DNA from: an uncultured Lentisphaeria bacterium
GTDB lineage: Bacteria > Verrucomicrobiota > Lentisphaeria > Victivallales > UBA1829
NCBI GenBank assembly: GCA_905211485.1
Contig: CAJMAW010000053.1
Coordinates: forward strand, 1 to 20,139
DNA: 20,139 bases
Direction of reading: 5' to 3'
The notes beneath the pieces are model-generated. The model was given only the letters and a program-made list of their open reading frames with translations, ran no database searches and was not told the DNA's origin. Both the position numbers and the translations under genes were made by a program. This document shows, piece after piece, positions 7,832 through 15,019 of the stretch (position 1 is the first letter of the stretch; every line of letters begins with the position of its first letter).

Positions 7832-7884
7832 CAAAACAGGGAAGGAACAGAAAGAAAATCTCCGATTCCTTCCCGCTGTTTTTC
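7832..7884. terminator. Bidirectional terminator between sigma factor and AsmA-like gene
   Basis: GGGAAGGAA (7839-7847) and TTCCTTCCC (7866-7874) form a perfect 9-bp stem. Five T follow on the plus strand (7879-7883) and four T on the minus strand (complement of 7833-7836). It lies between convergent genes and would serve both. Confidence 0.7.
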
Positions 7885-7903
7885 TGAAGAAAGATAAAAA
7901 GGA

Positions 7904-8662
7904 TCAGAAGGGATTCAAACTCTCCGGGAGTTTCATTTCAGGCAGTTTGATTTCAGGAAGCTGAATTTCCGGCAGTTTGACATCAATTCCTTTTCCGGCG
8001 TCCGCAATGGAGGTCAGAAGTTTTGCAAGGATCTGTTCGGAAACATCCACAATGCCGGTTCCCTCCGGTCCCTGCCCGAGATTCTCGAGATTGATCGGAG
8101 GAAGAGGAATCGGCGCACCCGCACCGGATCCCTTGATGACAATCGAAACCGTATTGTTGTTCAGAGCGATCTTGTCGATTTGAAGTTTCTTCTGGCTGGC
8201 TTCCGCAGCCTCATCATCAGCAGGTTCTTTGGCGTCTTCAGTATTTTTCCCGCCGGAGGAGAATCGATTCAGATTATTGAGGATGTCATTCAGGTTGCTG
8301 GCGACAAGGGAAGTTTCAAAATTCACATCGACTCCGTCCACAGTCAGTTCGCGGATCACGATCTTGTCCCCAAGAACGGAGAGAGGCTCAATCTGAACCA
8401 CTACTTTTCCCACCTTGATTGCATGAGGCGTTGTATACCCTTCCGGATTCCCGATAACGAATTCCTCAAGATCCACTTTCCCGCTGAGCAGGGAAATATC
8501 CAAAGACCCGACTGTCATGCTCACGCCTGCAAGTTTCGGTCCGATTGTCTCCACACCCGTCTTCACCAGTTTGTCAAGGAAAAAAAGCCCCCCAGCAATA
8601 AGCAGGACCAGTACAACGGCAACAATCCCGAGAATCCAGGCGATCTTCTTCCCTTTCTTCAT
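7904..8662 (-). CDS. AsmA-like membrane-anchored periplasmic protein
   Basis: A 252-residue protein with one N-terminal membrane segment (residues 8-29) and a soluble part facing the periplasm. Residues 45-125 have the short alternating strands of AsmA-like proteins: a VGSLDISLLSGKVDLEEFVIGNPEGY core and an IVIRELTVDGVDVNFE strand pair. An acidic, low-complexity linker covers 137-157. The C-terminus carries four KLPEI-like pentapeptides (229-248). AsmA relatives are linked to envelope lipid homeostasis, but this one is far shorter than E. coli AsmA, and the role is inferred. AGGAAGG at 8671-8677, eight bases before the ATG, supports the start. It ends next to the shared terminator. Confidence 0.6.
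   Translation of the reverse strand: MKKGKKIAWILGIVAVVLVLLIAGGLFFLDKLVKTGVETIGPKLAGVSMTVGSLDISLLSGKVDLEEFVIGNPEGYTTPHAIKVGKVVVQIEPLSVLGDKIVIRELTVDGVDVNFETSLVASNLNDILNNLNRFSSGGKNTEDAKEPADDEAAEASQKKLQIDKIALNNNTVSIVIKGSGAGAPIPLPPINLENLGQGPEGTGIVDVSEQILAKLLTSIADAGKGIDVKLPEIQLPEIKLPEMKLPESLNPF
7919..7978 (-). repeat. Four 15-bp repeats encoding KLPEI-type pentapeptides
   Basis: On the minus strand, four 15-base units encode KLPEI, QLPEI, KLPEM and KLPES at residues 229-248 of the AsmA-like protein. A regular Pro-Glu-hydrophobic tail of this kind could be extended and bind a partner. Function is unknown. Confidence 0.85.
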
Positions 8663-8755
8663 CTTGCAATCCTTCCTAAATAATATGAATGGTAATGGTT
8701 GAATTCTTCATCAGACACAGCCTGGACTCCCTGCCCCTGCCGTTCTGCAAAAGAC

Positions 8756-8800
8756 AAAAAAAGCCGGAGTCCTCCGCATCAGGCAGAATCAACTCCGGCT
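8756..8800 (-). terminator. Rho-independent terminator of rpmB
   Basis: AGCCGGAGT (8762-8770) and ACTCCGGCT (8792-8800) form a perfect 9-bp stem, followed on the minus strand by seven T (8756-8762, the first shared with the stem). It lies 41 bp after the rpmB stop. Confidence 0.88.
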
Positions 8801-8841
8801 ATCCATGCTTCCCAGTCCCGGAAACACTTGCACTGTTGTCT

Positions 8842-9072
8842 TCAGCAGGCCTTCTGCACTTTGCCGCTGCGGATGCACGCCACACAGACTTTCTTCCGGA
8901 CAACAATTCCGTTTTCCTTAACACGGACAGACTGTATATTCGGTTCAAACGTCCTCGGAGAAACCTTCACCACATGCATCCCGATCCCGCCTTTTTTCTT
9001 GGCAAGACCTTTCCGGATAATGGTCGAACCGTAAAATTTCTTCTTCCCGCAGATATCGCAGACATTGCTCAT
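8842..9072 (-). CDS. rpmB: 50S ribosomal protein L28
   Basis: A 76-residue L28 that binds 23S rRNA late in large-subunit assembly. MSNVCDICGKK at the start, VSPRTFEPNIQSVRV in the middle and VRKKVCVACIRSGKV near the end match the family. Two CxxC pairs (C5/C8 and C63/C66) mark the zinc-binding form, and the protein also ends in Cys (C76). AGGAGT at 9081-9086, eight bases from the ATG, is a good ribosome-binding site. It is a single-gene unit with its own promoter (9180-9207) and terminator (8756-8800). rpmG, often its neighbour, is absent here. Confidence 0.95.
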   Translation of the reverse strand: MSNVCDICGKKKFYGSTIIRKGLAKKKGGIGMHVVKVSPRTFEPNIQSVRVKENGIVVRKKVCVACIRSGKVQKAC

Positions 9073-9179
9073 TTTCTTCTACTCCTGAATTCTTGAAAAG
9101 CCGATCCATTCCGGCGTTGTTTTTCTCTCTCATTCGCAGGAACGGAGGCTGTGCCTCTTCCCTTGAAAATCGAAGGAGT

Positions 9180-9207
9180 AATATAGGCCGGAACATCTTC
9201 TTTTCAA
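9180..9207 (-). promoter_or_regulatory. Promoter of rpmB
   Basis: -35 TTGAAA (9202-9207), 16 bp spacer, -10 TATATT (9180-9185) on the minus strand. The start would be near 9173, leaving a leader of about 100 nt. Confidence 0.75.
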
Positions 9208-9814
9208 GTCCAAATACAGAGAAAAAAAGAAAAAACTCATTCTTCCGCCGATTCTCTCTGTATACAGCCCGGACGGAGAGACGGTTTTGAGAGAAGTCAA
9301 TTCGGCTCTGCCGTCCGCTTTAGAGGCGGAAATACCGCTCTGTGAACAGGAGAAAGACAATACACGTTTTTCTCCCCTCTCTCAGGATTCCCTCTTCTCT
9401 CTTCCATTTCCCTGCTTTTTTCAGAAGGTCTTCCCCCGAATCAAGCGTCCGATTGAGGGTAAAGGAAAATTCCCGAGAGCATTTTTCTCTTCTTCTTTCC
9501 CTTTTTTCCCCTGTCTTTTCTTTCCCCCGGGATTCCGGAAGCTGAAAAAAGAGCATCATCCGGCACTTCGGAAGAAAATTTCTGCAGAGGGGAAAATGTG
9601 TTTTTTATCCGCAAGAGATGTCTCCTTTCTCTCACAGTCTCTCCCATTTTCTCCCTCCGCCCTGTTTTACCTTCCCTCCCTCCCCTTTCTACAAGTATTT
9701 CAAATCCCCGAGACGCAGGGGAAAACACATCCCAGGAAGGGAGGGCAGTTGAGGAGGAGCCGGGATGATGTGAACCGCGAAACCGGGAAAGCGGAAGAAG
9801 AGAAAAGCCTCCAA
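9208..9814. other. Intergenic stretch, strand-biased low complexity
   Basis: About 600 bp with no supported gene. A long plus-strand frame (9287-10327) crosses it but is C/T-rich low-complexity sequence and then antisense to the next gene. About 9360-9535 and 9600-9695 are strongly pyrimidine-biased on the plus strand. ATACAGAGA (9214-9222) pairs with TCTCTGTAT (9255-9263), and a 10-bp palindrome CTGTATACAG lies at 9258-9267, upstream of the rpmB promoter. Confidence 0.5.
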
Positions 9815-10369
9815 TCAACGCTTATTAAGCTTTTTGAAATTGGATTCGGAATTTTTCTGGAGTGCATTTGCGGTGGCGACATCAAAGGGGCCATCCACAA
9901 TGACAGTCAGGTCCTCGTCATCCAGAATCAATCTCGGCTCGAAATTTCTGTAGTGCATGCCGTCGATCACGAAAGCGAGCTGGTTTCTCCGGTTGTTGAC
10001 GGAAAGACCGATCCACATTTTCTGCCCCCGGGAAGTGAAAGTCAGCTTCAAGTCATAAAAACCGGGATCCGTTTTCCGCTCAAGAAGTTCGATTTTCTCA
10101 ATTTCCTTGGAGGAAATATAATAATTCTGATTGACAATAACGGAATCTCCAAAATAGGATGGGATCGCCTTTTCCAGCATTTCGGCCCTGGGATATTTGA
10201 CGATCTGATGAACCGTCACCACATATTCCGGTTCCGCCATCATTTTTTCAGCGGCCTCCGGATCCAGCATCATTTCCCAGGTCTCCTCCGGATTGCAGGT
10301 GCTCGACCCCATCAGAAGACAGGCTGAGCAGAGAACCCCGAGTGCAAGACAAATTCTTTTGACAATCAT
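9815..10369 (-). CDS. Exported protein with a SecD P1-head-like domain
   Basis: A 184-residue protein with a signal peptide (residues 1 to about 24). Cys17 and Cys25 are possible lipidation sites, but neither sits in a good lipobox. Residues 85-172 resemble the P1 head subdomain of SecD: an ISSKEIEKIEL entry, FTSRGQKMWIGLSV, then LAFVIDGMHYRNFEPRLIL and VIVDGPFDVATANALQ, which parallels SecD's 'lAivlDg ... I.G.f...eA..La' pattern. It lacks SecD's membrane part, so it is not a translocase component by itself. Its ATG overlaps the stop of the upstream regulator as ATGA, so the two are very likely translated together. The domain call is from pattern memory only. Confidence 0.6.
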   Translation of the reverse strand: MIVKRICLALGVLCSACLLMGSSTCNPEETWEMMLDPEAAEKMMAEPEYVVTVHQIVKYPRAEMLEKAIPSYFGDSVIVNQNYYISSKEIEKIELLERKTDPGFYDLKLTFTSRGQKMWIGLSVNNRRNQLAFVIDGMHYRNFEPRLILDDEDLTVIVDGPFDVATANALQKNSESNFKKLNKR

Positions 10370-11796
10370 GATTTTTGATCCTCCGAGCTGTTGCGTTCAT
10401 CCATTTTCCGGTACAGCGTGGCCAGACTGATTCCGAGATGTTCAGCCGCCCGTTCCTTGTCTCCGTCAAAATCCGAAATAATTCTCCTGATATAATGCGC
10501 CTCTATACGTTTCAGACGCTGTTTCAACGGCATCTGCTCCGGAATGGATTCAATGGAAAACGGCGGAAGCGAATACTGCACGGATTTCCGGTAGACGGAA
10601 TAGGAAGGAAGCTCCGTGTTCAGCCCCTTCAGTTTCCTGCGGGAAGTGTTCCGGATGCAGTCCGAGGTAATGCAGTCGGCAGGCGAATAGGAAATGGAGA
10701 GTTTTAAAAACGCCGAAAGACGGTCCAGCTGACCATCTGACCAGTCCATTTTCTTCAGCATGCTCAATGCCGAATCCGAAATTTCCATATGGCGCCTCTG
10801 TTCGATCTCATAATCGTCAAGGAATTTCATCACCAGAAGAGGAATATCCTGAGTCCTTTCTTTGAGCGGAGGCATCCTGAGCGGCGGAAACTTGGTCAGT
10901 TTCCTGAGCAGAGCCGACTCGATCCCGGGAAAGCCCCCGGACTCGTCCCGCCCCGCACAGCGAATGGAGGCGATCAGGCGGAAGTCGAGGGACATTGGTG
11001 AATTCACTCCGACCGGCCAGATTTCGTGCGTATCCAGGAATTTTGCAATCCGTTTCTGCTCTTCCGCCGGAAGAATGTCGATATTCTGAAGATAAAGCGT
11101 CCCACCGTCCGCCGTGATGAAGAGTCCGTTGCGGAGCACTGAAGATTCCATGGAACCGAAAAGTTCCTCCTCAATCCGGTCCGGAGGCAGTGCCGCGCAA
11201 TCGACCGAAACAAATGCGCCCACCGGAGCATGCATCCCGGCGGAATGAATGGCTTTCGCACAGAGTTCCTTGCCGGTCCCGCGAGGCCCGCAGATAAGCA
11301 GATGATCCCTTCTCCCCGCAGCACGTTCCATATCCGCATACACTTCCATCATGGTCTTGGATTCCCCCACAAGCATCCCGAAATGGAAGCGGATGGAGGA
11401 ACGGCGGTGAAAACCGCTGGAGGTCGCAGTCGTATGATCCGCGGAAAGGATCCGGTCGATATTCGGCACCAGTTCCGTATAGTTGAAAGGCTTCACCAGA
11501 TAATCCGTGGCCCCGCTTTCCAGCGCCTCAAGCGCAGTCCCGACATCGGAATAGGCGGTCATGACCATCACCGGCATATCAGGATGGATTTTTTTCGACT
11601 CGCGGACCAGGGACAGTCCATCCATTCCCGCAAGGTTGATTCCGGAAATCAGAAGGTCGAAGCAGTCCTCCCGGAGAATGCGGAGGGCTTCCTCCGCGTC
11701 TGAATGAGTACGAACCTCGTGCCCCGCCCTTGTCAACAAAGTCTGCATGACCAGCAGTGAGCTGGCCTCGTCATCAATAATCAGTATTTTTCCCAT
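10366..11796 (-). CDS. Degenerate NtrC-family response regulator
   Basis: A 476-residue protein with receiver, AAA+ and Fis-type DNA-binding domains. The receiver (1-118) keeps acidic D8/D9, T80 and K102, but the phospho-acceptor position is glycine (SGINLAGMDG, G52). In the AAA+ part (about 140-325) Walker A GPRGTGKE (170-177) is good. After ELFG (211-214) the GAFTGA loop that touches sigma-54 is missing, the segment is about five residues short, and the Walker B acids are Gln237-Asn238. The C-terminal helix-turn-helix (about 446-465, ERAAEHLGISLATLYRKM) is intact. I infer a DNA-binding regulator that works with sigma-70, without phosphorylation or ATP-driven remodelling. It is coupled to the downstream SecD-head-like gene. 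The ribosome-binding site at ATG 11796 is weak. Confidence 0.9.
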   Translation of the reverse strand: MGKILIIDDEASSLLVMQTLLTRAGHEVRTHSDAEEALRILREDCFDLLISGINLAGMDGLSLVRESKKIHPDMPVMVMTAYSDVGTALEALESGATDYLVKPFNYTELVPNIDRILSADHTTATSSGFHRRSSIRFHFGMLVGESKTMMEVYADMERAAGRRDHLLICGPRGTGKELCAKAIHSAGMHAPVGAFVSVDCAALPPDRIEEELFGSMESSVLRNGLFITADGGTLYLQNIDILPAEEQKRIAKFLDTHEIWPVGVNSPMSLDFRLIASIRCAGRDESGGFPGIESALLRKLTKFPPLRMPPLKERTQDIPLLVMKFLDDYEIEQRRHMEISDSALSMLKKMDWSDGQLDRLSAFLKLSISYSPADCITSDCIRNTSRRKLKGLNTELPSYSVYRKSVQYSLPPFSIESIPEQMPLKQRLKRIEAHYIRRIISDFDGDKERAAEHLGISLATLYRKMDERNSSEDQKS

Positions 11797-11836
11797 GAGA
11801 ACTTACATCTATCCGTATTGAACAAGCACTGTGAAA

Positions 11837-11864
11837 AACATAAAGCGGGGAAAATTTTTTTCAA
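11837..11864 (-). promoter_or_regulatory. Candidate promoter of the regulator operon
   Basis: -35 TTGAAA (11859-11864), 16 bp spacer, -10 TATGTT (11837-11842) on the minus strand. The start would be about 34 nt before the ATG. Just upstream (11865-11945) are A/T tracts, two CCCGGGA words, two ATCTGTT words and repeated GTGAAAAA (11831 and near 11925), possible regulator contacts. Confidence 0.55.
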
Positions 11865-11947
11865 CCCGGGATCTGTTTTTTTTCACAAAAAAATATTGCG
11901 AAAAAATCTGTTCCGGACCCGGGAGTGAAAAATGAAACATTTTCCAT

Positions 11948-12370
11948 TTATACTGAAAAATATTTGTATCTTTTACCACAGTGGAAAAGCTGTTTCATCT
12001 CTGGAGTCTCCTGTTTTTCCCGTGTTCCGGGAGGTCCGGACATTCTGAATTCATCCTGAAACATCCGTCCCCGCAGGAAGAGAATCCCTGAGGGATGAAA
12101 CAGCGGCAGTTCTGGTCTGGAAAAAGAGAGGGAAAAAAGGAGGTTCATTGCTTCTTCCGCAAGACGGAGGAGTGTGTTCCGGCAGAGCCCCCTTCCCCCG
12201 GAAAGATTCTCTTGCGAAAATTCAAACCGGAAACCGGAATTTCCAGCAGGTTTTGGAACTTCGGAGCATTGGAGCATCTGCTGCCGTTCCCTGATGAGTT
12301 TTTCTCCCGCTTCGGGGAAATTTCCCTGATGATGCAGGGCTTCGGAGAGGATTTCTTCTATTCTTTTCAA
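11948..12370 (-). CDS. Small hypothetical protein, start uncertain
   Basis: A 140-residue protein I do not recognise. The first 35 residues look like real coding sequence: an amphipathic KRIEEILSEALHHQGNF segment, then AGEKLIRERQQML, with the neighbours' codon preferences (GAA, CTC, GGA, TCC). A moderately hydrophobic patch lies near 72-92, and the tail is polar and basic. The start is a TTG at 12370 without a good Shine-Dalgarno, immediately downstream of an 11-bp AT-rich tandem repeat that may hold its promoter. It lies between the kinase gene (88 bp upstream) and the regulator. It could be a decayed gene or an RNA region. A plus-strand frame across it (12095-12406) looks like a shadow. Confidence 0.45.
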   Translation of the reverse strand: MKRIEEILSEALHHQGNFPEAGEKLIRERQQMLQCSEVPKPAGNSGFRFEFSQENLSGGRGLCRNTLLRLAEEAMNLLFSLSFSRPELPLFHPSGILFLRGRMFQDEFRMSGPPGTREKQETPEMKQLFHCGKRYKYFSV

Positions 12371-12378
12371 GATATTAT

Positions 12379-12410
12379 TTATAAAAACCTTATAAAAACC
12401 TTATAAAGAC
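12379..12410. repeat. 11-bp tandem repeat, AT-rich
   Basis: The unit TTATAAAAACC occurs at 12379-12389 and 12390-12400, and again as TTATAAAGAC at 12401-12410. The period of about one helical turn puts A-tracts and TATAA words on the same DNA face. It is just before the small hypothetical gene, in its promoter position, and after the kinase stop. Confidence 0.85.
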
Positions 12411-12458
12411 TCTTCCCGTTCTGTTGTTCTCTCATCAGCGCTTCTGCGGAGGCTGCTT

Positions 12459-14978
12459 TTATTCTTCCGGCAGAGCCCCGCTTTTCCCCTCCTTCATGGA
12501 GGCATAACGCAAAATGGTGGACGCATAACGTTTGTAAACTGAACTCATCCGATGCTCTTTCATCAGGGTTTCAGCCTGCTTCACCGGATTCTTTCCACTT
12601 GCTTCCATGGCCAGGATTTCACGCCACAGACGAATGGCTTTCCCTTCCTGTTCCACCATCTTCATGAATCTGGAAACATCCGTGTAGTTCTGAGAGTCTT
12701 CAGGGCCGAAATAACGCTTGGCGACACTGAACACATACGGTTCAAAGCCGTTTGCCAGAATATAATGCCCGAGCAACCCATCCTGACTGTGTCGGTCCAG
12801 AGACTTGAAGAAGGGTTCATTCCCGATGATTCTGCGCATAAAGGCCTTCAGGTCCTGGCCTTTCAGGGATTCCCAGGGAATTCTCTTGCCCAGAATCACT
12901 TTTCCGTCCTGCTGAGAGAGTTTGATCAGTTTTTCATCCACGGAGTCAAAGCCATAACCGGGAAAAGTTTCCGGGAACAATTCAAATCCTTTCAATCGGG
13001 CGCCGTTCTCCGCAAGGATTTTCCAGAATGGATTCTCCAACGCAAGGAAAAAACTGTGAGCCAGTTCTCCGGACTTCTGAATCTGCTGGGGCACGGAAAT
13101 ATATGTCTTGAACCAGCTTTGAAAATCTTTTTCAAGGTCGGGATCCGGCTCTTTTCTGGAAATGCGGCCATAATGATCTTCAAACAGAAGAATCAGATCC
13201 TCCATTGCGCGGGTCTCCATTTCCCGGGCTTTCCGTTCCAGAAGTTTTTTCTCCATTTCCCGGGCCCGTTCTTCACTGGCCTTCTGGAGACGCCTCTGCT
13301 CTGCTTCCTTCTTTCTCCTGCGCGCTTCATTTTCCAGACGCGCAATCCCTGCGACAAGACGACTGTGCACAGCCTGCAAGCGCTTCTGATATTCTGTTCC
13401 CAGAACGTTCTGAACCTTCATCACGTCCTGTTTCTTCCGGAGAGCTCCGATTTTCCCAAGCAGCAGTTTCTGGCGGCGGAGATCGGTTTCCAGTTTCTCC
13501 CCTGAAGTCTCCACCTCCGAAAGAACGGAATCCACTTCTTCCCGGAACGCGCGGATGTTTTCCTCTCTTTCCCTCCTCGCCATCAAGGTGTTCAACACCG
13601 GGATGGCATCCTCCGTCGAAACATCCGGATATTTTGCAATGAATGCGGAAACCTCATTGATCGCATTCTGAAGTTTCATGGATCCGAGACGTTCTTTCAA
13701 TAGAATCCATTCATTTCGTGCAGCATTCGTCTCCTGAAGCGCCGCATCCGAAGCTTCTCCCGCGGCGGCGCCAGCTGCCGCTGTCTTTCCTTCCTGATCC
13801 GCCTTTGAGGAGAACAGCGAAAGTGCGAAGAAGCCCGATTTCCCATCCCGGGAGAACTGACGAAGAAGAAAGAAAGATCCTCCTGCAAGAAGCAGCAGCG
13901 CAAGAAAAAGGAAGAAAAAGAGTTTGACGGATCCGGGCAAAGTCCAGTTTTCCTCTCCGGCTTCATTTCCCTTTTTATCATTTCCTGCGGCGGAGGAAAT
14001 GGTTTCGCCGATCATGGCTTTCCGGTGTTCCTGAATTTCTTCTATGACCGAATGGACGTCTCTCCAGGTTTCCGGACGCTTGTAAATATCCTTTTCCATG
14101 AGCGTATCGACAAGGATGGACAAGCGGCTCGGGATGGAATGGTCCAACGCGATCAAAGGCCGCGCCTGGGAATTGAGCTGCATCTCGCAGACCGCCTGGG
14201 GATCGCTCCCGGGGAACGGAGGTTTGCCGGCCAGCATATGATACAATGTGGCGCCGAAGGAATACATATCCGTCCGGTAGCCGATTTTGTCCCTCTGGTA
14301 ACGGATCAGTTCCGGGGCGGCGTAAAGCGGAGTGGCCATAATTTCCGTGTCGGACGAAGTGGCGTTGGAAGTATCATTGTAGTTTTTTGCCAGGCCGAGG
14401 TCGGCAAGTTTGATTTCGCCGTTCGGCTTCAGAATGATGTTTTCCGGCTTGATATCTCCGTGGCAGAGTTTCTGTTTTTCCCAGGCATAAGCCATGGCGG
14501 CGGAAATTTTTTCGGCAATATTCAATGAAGTGTCGAGATCAATGCGACCTTCGCGGGCGATCCGCTCATCCAGGTTTTCGCCTTCGATCAGCTCCATCAC
14601 GAAATAATAGATTCCGCCCGGAGTTGATCCCGCGTCAATGGCCTGTACGATATTCGGATGGTTCAGGCTCGCAGCAGCGCGCGCTTCGCGGAAGAAACCT
14701 TCCACAAAACTGTTGTTGGAAGCCAGTTCCTCGGAAAGAATCTTCAGCGCCACTTCCCGTTTCAGATTCATCTGCTCGGCAAGGTAGACGACCCCCATGC
14801 CTCCACGGCCGATTTCATGTTTGATCATGAATCCTTCGACAAGCGTCCCGGGAGGCAGATCCCCGAGGCCGCAGAGTTCCGTTCCGCAGACAGGGCAAAG
14901 GTCGGATGCCGAAGACTCGTCTTCCGGCGAAACCGCAGGCTCCCTCATTCCTCCGCACTGAATACAATATTTCCGCAT
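12459..14978 (-). CDS. Transmembrane Ser/Thr protein kinase with zinc ribbon
   Basis: An 839-residue Hanks-type kinase. An N-terminal zinc ribbon has C5/C8 and C28/C31. The kinase domain (about 48-320) has GRGGMG (57-62), ATP-binding K79, helix-C E98, the catalytic loop HGDIKPEN (173-180, D175), DLG (193-195, for DFG) and APE (221-223). So it looks active, though HRD is HGD (a non-RD kinase). One membrane span follows at about 351-373. An Ala-rich linker and a charged coiled coil (about 465-595) come next, then a C-terminal domain of about 240 residues I do not recognise, predicted to be periplasmic. It lies 41 bp after mlaD and probably belongs to that operon; a weak internal promoter (TTGCCC, 16 bp, TATATC) overlaps the mlaD end. 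Substrates are unknown. Confidence 0.9.
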   Translation of the reverse strand: MRKYCIQCGGMREPAVSPEDESSASDLCPVCGTELCGLGDLPPGTLVEGFMIKHEIGRGGMGVVYLAEQMNLKREVALKILSEELASNNSFVEGFFREARAAASLNHPNIVQAIDAGSTPGGIYYFVMELIEGENLDERIAREGRIDLDTSLNIAEKISAAMAYAWEKQKLCHGDIKPENIILKPNGEIKLADLGLAKNYNDTSNATSSDTEIMATPLYAAPELIRYQRDKIGYRTDMYSFGATLYHMLAGKPPFPGSDPQAVCEMQLNSQARPLIALDHSIPSRLSILVDTLMEKDIYKRPETWRDVHSVIEEIQEHRKAMIGETISSAAGNDKKGNEAGEENWTLPGSVKLFFFLFLALLLLAGGSFFLLRQFSRDGKSGFFALSLFSSKADQEGKTAAAGAAAGEASDAALQETNAARNEWILLKERLGSMKLQNAINEVSAFIAKYPDVSTEDAIPVLNTLMARREREENIRAFREEVDSVLSEVETSGEKLETDLRRQKLLLGKIGALRKKQDVMKVQNVLGTEYQKRLQAVHSRLVAGIARLENEARRRKKEAEQRRLQKASEERAREMEKKLLERKAREMETRAMEDLILLFEDHYGRISRKEPDPDLEKDFQSWFKTYISVPQQIQKSGELAHSFFLALENPFWKILAENGARLKGFELFPETFPGYGFDSVDEKLIKLSQQDGKVILGKRIPWESLKGQDLKAFMRRIIGNEPFFKSLDRHSQDGLLGHYILANGFEPYVFSVAKRYFGPEDSQNYTDVSRFMKMVEQEGKAIRLWREILAMEASGKNPVKQAETLMKEHRMSSVYKRYASTILRYASMKEGKSGALPEE

Positions 14979-15019
14979 GGAACAGCCGATCCGTTTCTCT
15001 TCCCCGGATTTGATATATA

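Noticed and set aside
9287..10327. 346-codon plus-strand frame
   Set aside because: Its first half is pyrimidine-rich low-complexity DNA and its second half is antisense to the exported protein. No coherent family features.
12552..13505. 317-codon plus-strand frame inside the kinase gene
   Set aside because: Antisense to a well-supported kinase coiled coil and C-terminal region; no domain pattern.
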